A program made the translations under genes and the position numbers. A stretch of 64,000 bases of DNA, taken from positions 682,001 through 746,000 of the forward strand of contig NZ_CP157942.1 in NCBI RefSeq assembly GCF_040207875.1, read 5' to 3'. Positions 57,684 through 64,000 of the stretch are shown one piece after another. Position 1 is the stretch's first letter; every line of letters begins with the position of its first letter. The stretch comes from Wolbachia endosymbiont of Armadillidium arcangelii (GTDB lineage: Bacteria; Pseudomonadota; Alphaproteobacteria; Rickettsiales; Anaplasmataceae). Below the pieces are notes generated by a model. That model did not search any database. It was not told the origin of the DNA and was given only the letters and a program-made list of their open reading frames with translations.

Positions 57684-59396
57684 CTATTCATCTTTACCAA
57701 GGTCTTTTAACATACTGTAGTTACCTTTTCTAAATTTACCTTTTAAAGATGTAACTCCACTTTCACTAATTCCACTTAAATTTAATGCTGCTCCACCTAG
57801 CTGCAATCCAATTTCAGACGTTTCGGGAATAATTTTACTAGCCCCTAGATCTTTATAAATCTCCACATTATTCAAATCTGGTAAACGTATTATAATATTT
57901 ACATGCGGAAAGTTTGCTGCAACTAGAGAAACTATTTTCTTTATAGTAACTTCATTCTTTATTGAAACCACAAGAGCTTGTGCTCTTTCTATTCCTATTG
58001 ATTTTAAAATTTCATATCTTGTAGCATCTCCAAGATATATAGGAAAACTGTCATTTTTTCCTTCTTTCACTATTTTTGATTGAATATCAACAACAACATA
58101 ACTTAAATGCTCTGCAGTAAGCATTTTTGTTACCATATATCCCACTCTACCAAATCCAGCAACTATTACGTGGTTATAAAGGTCTTGTGTGTCTGTTTCA
58201 ATTGCTTCATCGTCTAGTATTACTTTTTCAGTGCTAAATGAATTTGCTATCCAGTCTCCAATTCCTGATAAAAGAGGAGTAAAAGCCATAGTTACTGTAG
58301 TTACCATCATAAGTACTTGAGCGATTTCACTTAGTAGTACATCTAACTCATCTGCTAAACGGAATAAAATAAATGCAAATTCACCGCCTTGGGCAAGCAG
58401 TAACCCAGCTTGTATTGCAGGCGCACTTCTAAACCCAAAAAATCTACATAATGTATATATAATGGACGTCTTTAAAACGATAAGAATAATTGATAATAAA
58501 GTAACGAGCGGTAACTTATTGAGTAAAAGATCAATATCAATAGACATGCCAACGGTCATAAAAAATAAGCCAAGAAACAAGTCTTTAAATGGTAATACCG
58601 CATGTTCTACTGAATGCCTGTGTTCTGTTTCTGCAACTAGCAACCCAGCAACAAATGCACCTAATGCCATCGATAAATGAAATTGCTCAGTAATAAACGC
58701 TGATCCTAATATTATGAGAAGTGTTGTTGATATAAAGACTTCATTACTATCCATTTTGGCAATAACCGAAAATAAGGGCCTCAGTAATAACCTACCAGTT
58801 ACAAATATCAACACTAATGCAATAGCTGCTTGCACTAATGAGCCTGTTAACGAACTTATTAAGCTGTGCTCAGAATTGCCAGTAAGGAGAGGCACTAGTA
58901 CTATCAGAGGTACCACTGCAAAGTCTTGCATTAGTAGCACTGCTATTGACAATCTACCAACTTGGCTTGCTTGCGAACCCTTTTCCTGCAGGACCTGTAA
59001 CACCATTGCTGTTGAGGATAGTGCAAGCCCACCACCAATAACTGCTGCCATGTTTGTATTCACTCCAAAGGCAAGAGCAATGCACCATATTGCTATCATG
59101 GTAACTACAACTTGAAGAGAACCAAATCCAAACACATGCATACGCATGGCAATAAGACGTTCAAATGTCAATTCAAGACCTATAATGAATAATAGGAAAA
59201 CTACGCCAAATTCTGCAAAATTATCCATTACTTCAGCTGAATGTATCAGGTTAAATCCATGAGAACCAATCAATGCGCCTGCAACAAAGTAACCAAGCAC
59301 CGGGCTGATGTTCATTTTCCAAAACGCTATGACTATGAATACAGCAGCAGAGAGTAAAATTATAATATCAAACAAATGCTGAGAGCCACTGTGCAT
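57684..59396 (-). CDS. Kef-type cation:proton antiporter with TrkA-N domain
   Basis: A 570-aa protein: about twelve membrane helices of the CPA2 family (F-L-L-F-I-I-G-L-E-L near residue 70; G-A-F-V-A-G-L-L-V near 245), then a cytosolic Rossmann domain from about residue 405 (V-A-G-F-G-R-V-G). It probably exchanges potassium or sodium for protons, gated by nucleotide. It starts five bases after the thioredoxin-fold gene, which may regulate it or share stress control. Confidence 0.9.
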   Translation of the reverse strand: MHSGSQHLFDIIILLSAAVFIVIAFWKMNISPVLGYFVAGALIGSHGFNLIHSAEVMDNFAEFGVVFLLFIIGLELTFERLIAMRMHVFGFGSLQVVVTMIAIWCIALAFGVNTNMAAVIGGGLALSSTAMVLQVLQEKGSQASQVGRLSIAVLLMQDFAVVPLIVLVPLLTGNSEHSLISSLTGSLVQAAIALVLIFVTGRLLLRPLFSVIAKMDSNEVFISTTLLIILGSAFITEQFHLSMALGAFVAGLLVAETEHRHSVEHAVLPFKDLFLGLFFMTVGMSIDIDLLLNKLPLVTLLSIILIVLKTSIIYTLCRFFGFRSAPAIQAGLLLAQGGEFAFILFRLADELDVLLSEIAQVLMMVTTVTMAFTPLLSGIGDWIANSFSTEKVILDDEAIETDTQDLYNHVIVAGFGRVGYMVTKMLTAEHLSYVVVDIQSKIVKEGKNDSFPIYLGDATRYEILKSIGIERAQALVVSIKNEVTIKKIVSLVAANFPHVNIIIRLPDLNNVEIYKDLGASKIIPETSEIGLQLGGAALNLSGISESGVTSLKGKFRKGNYSMLKDLGKDE

Positions 59397-59401
59397 GATA
59401 T

Positions 59402-59974
59402 TTACCCTGTAGAATTAAACCATTTAATTGAGCAACCAATACTTGATTTTTGGTCAACTGGAGGATTGCTAGTTTCTGCAATAAATTTCATGGCTTGAAA
59501 TAAATCACTACTTCCTATTTCGTAATTTTGAACTTTCTCTTTTTTTGCGTTGTTAAAACGTCCACGATAGCAGAGGGTTAGGTTGGAATTAAAGCCAAAA
59601 AAATCAGGGGTACAAATAGCACCATACTCTTTAGCTACTTCTTGGTTACTGTCAATCAAATATGGAAATGTAAACTTATTTTCCTTGGCAAAATTAATCA
59701 TGTTTTCAAAGGAGTCTTCTGGGTACTCATTCACATCATTTGGCATTATTGCAACTGTATTTACCTGATAATCTTTTTCCAATAAATTAACATCGCTTAC
59801 TAGATTGCTAATAATTGATTGGACGTAAGGACAGTGATTGCATATAAACATTACAATAAGACCATTTTTCCCACAGCAGTCACTTAATGTATAATATTTG
59901 TTATCCACTCCCAAGAGATTGAAATCCTTTGCAGTAAAACCAAAATCTACCCCAGGAGTATTCAGTGCAACCAT
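59402..59974 (-). CDS. Thioredoxin-fold (AhpC/TSA-like) protein
   Basis: A 190-aa redoxin. The catalytic pair is C-N-H-C (Cys45, Cys48), and the domain has the AhpC/TSA and thiol-disulfide family pattern (G-A-I-C-T-P-D-F-F-G-F, R-G-R-F-N). No signal peptide is seen, so it is cytosolic. It lies upstream of the Kef-type antiporter. Confidence 0.85.
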   Translation of the reverse strand: MVALNTPGVDFGFTAKDFNLLGVDNKYYTLSDCCGKNGLIVMFICNHCPYVQSIISNLVSDVNLLEKDYQVNTVAIMPNDVNEYPEDSFENMINFAKENKFTFPYLIDSNQEVAKEYGAICTPDFFGFNSNLTLCYRGRFNNAKKEKVQNYEIGSSDLFQAMKFIAETSNPPVDQKSSIGCSIKWFNSTG

Positions 59975-60079
59975 AGCTTATAGAGTATTTTTACTTTATA
60001 TAGCTTATGATCTTATTGCTTAAATGTCAAATGGTTTCTATGTATACTGTTTGCATTTAGCGTTGTAATTATAAAACTT

Positions 60080-60673
60080 ATGTTCATAACCTTCGAAGGA
60101 ATAGATGGTTCTGGTAAAACAACACAGTCTGAGTTACTTGCAGATTATTTCAAGCAAATTCGCGGTGAAAGTAATGTGGTATTGACTCGAGAACCAGGTG
60201 GTACTGATTTTGCAGAAAAAATAAGAGGATTACTACTTAAGGATAATATTGATCCCATCTCTGAACTTTTATTACTTATTTCAATGAGATATGAACATAT
60301 GAAAAAATTAATACTACCAGCTCTTAAAGAAGGAAAGACAGTTATTTGTGATCGATTTATCGACTCAACTATTGCGTATCAAGGATATGGGCTCGGTGTT
60401 GACTTAAGGCTAATAAAAAACTTACACAAATTAGTAGAAATTAAATATCCAGATGTCACATTTATTCTAGATATTGATGTTCAAGTTGGGCTCAGCAGAG
60501 CAAAGGATAAAAATAAATACGAAGAGATGAACGTTGATTTTTATAATAAAGTTCAAAAAGGATTTCAAGAAATAGCTGTAAAAGAACCCAATAGGTGCAG
60601 TGTTATTACTGGAATTGAAACAAAAAGTGATAATCACGTACACAATGAAATTATTGATATTGCAAAGACTTAG
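60080..60673 (+). CDS. tmk: Thymidylate kinase
   Basis: A 197-aa kinase phosphorylating dTMP. P-loop F-E-G-I-D-G-S-G-K-T-T (residues 4-14), T-R-E-P-G-G-T and the D-R-F-I-D-S motif are present. Length is normal. Confidence 0.95.
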   Translation: MFITFEGIDGSGKTTQSELLADYFKQIRGESNVVLTREPGGTDFAEKIRGLLLKDNIDPISELLLLISMRYEHMKKLILPALKEGKTVICDRFIDSTIAYQGYGLGVDLRLIKNLHKLVEIKYPDVTFILDIDVQVGLSRAKDKNKYEEMNVDFYNKVQKGFQEIAVKEPNRCSVITGIETKSDNHVHNEIIDIAKT

Positions 60674-60719
60674 CTATACTTATTGAACTTTTGCTAATTT
60701 AAACAGTTACTGTATTAAC

Positions 60720-60861
60720 CTATGGTAAAAAATTATCAATTTTAGGTAACGTTATTTCATATGAAAGATTCTCTTTTTGATTAGCTAAAAAATTTTGTAT
60801 TTCATCTTTAGGTTTTTCACTTATTGTTCTATATGTTCTTGCAAGATTAATTAGCTGGAGA
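60720..60861 (-). pseudogene. C-terminal exon of a gene cut by a group II intron
   Basis: A 46-codon frame (L-Q-L-I-N-L-A-R-T-Y-R-T-I-S-E-K-P-K) runs from the 3' end of the outer intron to a stop at 60720. The 5' part lies beyond the window, past the outer intron. No family is recognised. Confidence 0.5.
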
Positions 60862-60910
60862 GTAGATCAGCAGAACTTCCCCACCAGTCTCTCGCAGAAC
60901 TGTACGGAAA

Positions 60911-63309
60911 GTAGAGTGGGCAGCCAGCGAGTTACTTGTTAAGTACTTTTCCAACAACCCCTCTCCGAATCACGCATCCGTATCACGTGGCTCTCCAATA
61001 ATCTAACGTTTTAAGGAGTCACCATCATATTTTCCATATTGGATTTTCTTATGGCATTCATGACAAACAACAAGAGTCTTCCTCTGTCGTTCAATCATTC
61101 TCTTTTTCCATTTCGGTAGCTCAGTATTACGTTTACCTAGCAAATCAGCAAGTTTACGTACGTGATGTACTTCAATCTGCTCTTGTGATTTACATAATTC
61201 ACAAGTTTGTGCCAATAGTCTTTGCTCTATTTCACTACGCTTATTCCATATTGGTATAAGGTTGTCACTTATGCTTACCCATTTATTCCATTTTAGTGGT
61301 ACAGCACCAAAGTGTGTAATTAATGGTATCTTTGATGATAAACGATCTACTCTGATTTGGATGACTTTTCGTTTTTCACCTTCATCGTTTTCAATCATCG
61401 CACCAAATTTTCTATAAATTTTCCTGCAAGTTGTTTTGTATTTAGATGCTAAAGTCTTTACTAATGATACTTCCATCACATACTTCAAATAACTTAGTGT
61501 GTGAAGGTTGTAGGCCATTTTGTAATATTGTACAATTCCTCGATATTCAGTTTGATACTGAGCAACAATACTGTAAGCTGTATCAAGTGTACGTTGAGGT
61601 AAATGTATAGGCTTTCCACAACGCATATATTCAGAACACTTTTTCTGCTTTATATGATGTGGTACACGTAACCCAATACTACCGTTAATACATCGTTGTG
61701 TCCGATGATCATGTTTATCATCTGCATGCAAGACGTGTATTTCATAACCCAAAAAATTGGCTTTGCTATCACATGCGTGTGTAATAAGCGTTTTATCTTC
61801 ATTAAGCATAAGTTTGAGCTCCTCATTGAGGAATTTAGCAATCTCATTTTTAATTTGTTCAGCTTCATTTTTTGGTCCTGCAAACCCTACTAGAAAGCAT
61901 ACCTAACATACCAAAGACGTCGATAATTTGGATCGCAAGAATCCTTAGATGGCATACTCTGCACTAATTGACGCAGTTGTTTTGCTTGATCCCAGTTCCC
62001 TTGTTTTCTCATCATCGATACTTGCATGGTTAACCTTAAATATTTTGGATTTGTCCTTCTTCGCTTACCTCGGTTATTTGCTGGTATTAGTATATGCTCC
62101 ACATGTTTATCTAACCGATCGAGTAATATGTTACTCAGAATTGGACCAATAATAGAACCTTGTGGTACCCCACTATGACTCTTATTGTACTTCCAATTTT
62201 CCATATATCCTGCTTTTAACAGTCGATTGATTAGCTGAATAAAACGGTTATCTTGGAAGCTTTCACTCAGTATTTTCAACAACATAGTATGATCAATTGA
62301 GTCATAACATGCACTGAGATCTCCCTCTATAAACCATTTTGTACCTCTGCCTTTTTGCATTACTGCTCTTAATGCAGTGTGGCATCCACGCTTTGGTCGA
62401 AATCCATGTGAACATTCACTAAATTTAGGCTCATAGTAGGCTTCCAATATTAATCGGATTACTTCTTGAAGTAACTTATTTGACCATGTTGGCAATCCTA
62501 ACGGCCTGCGTTTACCACTCTTCTTTAAAATATAGATACGTTTTACTGGTGTCCACCGATATCGCTCATAGCGTAGATCCTCTATGATTTTATCGATTTT
62601 CTCCAAAGACATACCATCAACTGTTTCAGTTGTCACACCTTCTGTCATAGCACCTTTATTACAACAAAGTTTGCCATACGCTCGAAGGTAAAGATCACGC
62701 TGATAAAGTAGGCGATATACGTTTTTAACCGGCAAATTTCTTTGTCCACGTTCACGTATAATGTTAAGTATTGTTTCAGCCTGCGTACCTCCCAATTTCA
62801 ACATTCGATTATCTGTCACCCTTTGCCCTGTATGTGGCTTTCCCACACTCCCCGGTGATTCGTTACTTTCACGACTACTACGATGACTCCGTAACCATAG
62901 AACTCGCATTCCTTAGGTCATCCCATGTTCCGTCACTAAGAACTGTTCTAGATCAACTTAGGTTTTCTATTCATCCTCTTAAATAAGTTCACTACTTATC
63001 GTTCTACAGCCAGAATGTCACACAGACGAAAGTTTAATCTTTGCTTACTGTAGACATGGGGTTTTAAATGTGATACCCATGGATGTGAAGTTCCACCCCT
63101 GAAGATTGGAATTCAAGCAGTTTAGCTTTAACCATATTGATCAGGTGTTGCAAGCCGTTATCTTACACATCTTCAGATAACTCTCGCTTTACATACATGC
63201 TCTTGTCCTCCTTCCCTTTCGGGTTAAAGTTAGTTGTTCACCTCGAGGCCCTTTATTCTGAACCCCGCTTAGCTCCGCTAAGTATTTCTTAATGCGTACC
63301 ACGGCGCAC
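60911..63309 (-). mobile_element. Inner group II intron, 2.4 kb, inside domain V
   Basis: The 5' end GTGCGCC is at 63309 and the 3' end TCTAC at 60911. It carries a reverse transcriptase with a C-terminal HNH domain. It is inserted after base 20 of the outer intron's 34-base domain V, next to the terminal loop. Its own domain V-like hairpin (60967-60993) is only 27 bases, so splicing is likely impaired. Confidence 0.8.
61003..62909 (-). pseudogene. Group II intron reverse transcriptase-maturase-HNH, dead
   Basis: The N-terminal frame (61890-62909) has RT motifs such as R-P-L-G-L-P-T-W, G-F-R-P-K-R-G-C-H, E-G-D-L-S-A-C-Y-D and P-Q-G-S-I-I-G-P-I-L-S-N. It ends at R-Y-A-F-stop. Reading on in another frame gives L-V-G-F-A-G-P-K-N-E, so about seven bases that encoded the two catalytic Asp residues of R-Y-A-D-D are deleted. 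The C-terminal frame continues through the X domain to a HNH nuclease (C-E-L-C ... H-H-V ... C-H-E-C-H). Starts may be 62909 or 62804. Confidence 0.9.
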
Positions 63310-63336
63310 ACTCTCGGTTTATACAGCTCCCGTTAT

Positions 63337-64000
63337 TCAGCCTTTTGATCTCAATCCTAGTGTCCAGTGATAGAAAATATTTGGAGACCTCTTTCTCACT
63401 TTTCCTAGAAATTGCTTTGCTAGCCTTCCATGATCCCGAAGTTTCTCATATTTTGTCCTGACCCATCTTACGAGGTATCTTTCTATATTTCTGAGAGATG
63501 TATACATCTCCGATTTATAAAACCTGCCATAGCCAGCCTCTGACTATAGGATTTATTCTCTTTGATATTTTCTCTAGTGTTGTATATGTTTGCCTACGTA
63601 TTTTCCATGACCTTATGGTTTGGTTGATCTTCTTCTTGGCTTTGTTGCTAATTGCAGGTAGAAATGAGACAAAATAGTTTCCTATTTTATTGTTCTTTGC
63701 CAGTCTAGGTCTGAACGTGTAACCCAGAAAGTCAAAGCTCTGTATTGGAAACTCATCTCTCCTATTGTCATCCTTACAGTACACTATTTGTGTCTTTTCA
63801 GGATGTAATTTTAGCTTAAACTCAGCCAATCTTTCTTCGATCTTGTCTTTTATAAATTTTGCCTGTTTCTGGGTTTTACAGTGCACCATTGCATCATCTA
63901 CATATCTCTCAAACGGTATTGTTGGGTAGTTTTGCCTCATCCACATATCAAATGCATGATGCATAAATATGTTAGAAATGATTGGGCTTACAGAACCTCC
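63337..64000 (-). pseudogene. Outer intron reverse transcriptase, 3' part, frameshifted
   Basis: The frame from the window edge (G-G-S-V-S-P-I-I-S-N) carries R-Y-V-D-D-A-M-V-H, with the catalytic Asp pair intact, and P-E-K-T-Q-I-V-Y-C. It stops at 63515. The next frame continues F-Y-K-S-E-M-Y-T-S-L-R-N-I-E to 63337, so one indel near 63515 breaks the maturase part. Domain V begins right after the stop. Confidence 0.85.

Larger units (their letters stand above)
60862..64000 (-). mobile_element. Outer group II intron (partial), host of a nested intron
   Basis: The intron enters from the right edge with its reverse transcriptase frame (63337-64000), then half of domain V (to 63310), then the inner intron (60911-63309), then the rest of domain V and domain VI, ending TCTAC at 60862. 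Removing the inner intron restores a 34-base domain V hairpin with a GAGA loop. It is the same family as the remnant at 17627. Confidence 0.8.

Noticed and set aside
1..64000. CRISPR array
   Set aside because: Repeats present are palindromic, irregularly spaced and lack uniform spacers; no cas gene was seen.
1..64000. Cytoplasmic incompatibility (cif) genes or phage WO structural module
   Set aside because: No frame resembles them; the only phage-type genes are the isolated protease and capsid.

Overview
The window is AT-rich DNA from an obligate intracellular alphaproteobacterium, almost certainly Wolbachia (the strain cannot be told from the sequence). The reasons are a streamlined set of Rickettsiales-type housekeeping genes with no operon-scale synteny, an IS5-family element with the size and ends of ISWpi1, many decaying IS copies and group II introns, dispersed short palindromic repeats, and several eukaryote-facing or lineage-specific coiled-coil and membrane proteins. 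No rRNA, tRNA, CRISPR array or phage WO structural module was seen.

Region by region. 1-5 kb: end of a folate-binding YgfZ-type gene, a RelE/RelB-type toxin-antitoxin pair with a palindromic operator, tatC and gap, then two lineage-specific genes sharing an identical 3' end. 5.5-9.3 kb: an HK97-type prohead protease (probable gene transfer agent relic), then a long coiled-coil gene cut in two by a 916-bp ISWpi1-like element with a TTA target duplication. 9-17 kb: cca, a frameshifted OTU-type cysteine protease, ychF, a two-repeat protein split by a frameshift, glpX, and a gene behind a near-consensus promoter; a copy of that promoter lies in inverted orientation 2.5 kb away. 17-18.4 kb: an ORF-less group II intron in a broken gene. 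18.5-27 kb: an FAD monooxygenase-like protein, tadA, pyrG, secG, a gamma-carbonic anhydrase and hypotheticals. 27-30 kb: decayed IS5-like and IS110 copies, with a putative IS110 bridge-RNA region. 30-42.7 kb: pgsA, bamD, yebC, an M23 peptidase carrying in-frame palindromic repeats, an SPFH protein, a broken SemiSWEET, a Bcr/CflA transporter, ubiE, a D-Ala-D-Ala carboxypeptidase and rmuC. 43-47.8 kb: the HK97-type capsid gene with one internal stop, repeats, a partial pyrF duplicate, and pyrF. 48-53 kb: two near-identical defective IS256-family copies flanking ispDF; the second sits in domain VI of another ORF-less group II intron. 53-60.7 kb: a broken VWA gene, gshB, bcp, recF, lysC, a Kef-type antiporter, a thioredoxin-fold protein and tmk. 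60.7-64 kb: a nested pair of group II introns (twintron). The inner intron is inserted in domain V of the outer one, and the inner reverse transcriptase has lost its catalytic Asp-Asp.

Together the intact genes cover gluconeogenic carbon flow (gap, glpX), pyrimidine nucleotide supply (pyrF, pyrG, tmk), isoprenoid, phospholipid and quinone synthesis (ispDF, pgsA, ubiE), envelope biogenesis and protein export (tatC, secG, bamD, dac, M23), glutathione and peroxide defence (gshB, bcp), and recombination and RNA maturation (recF, rmuC, cca, tadA). The dominant theme outside them is mobile-element decay: nearly every non-housekeeping stretch holds a broken IS, intron, repeat or disrupted gene.
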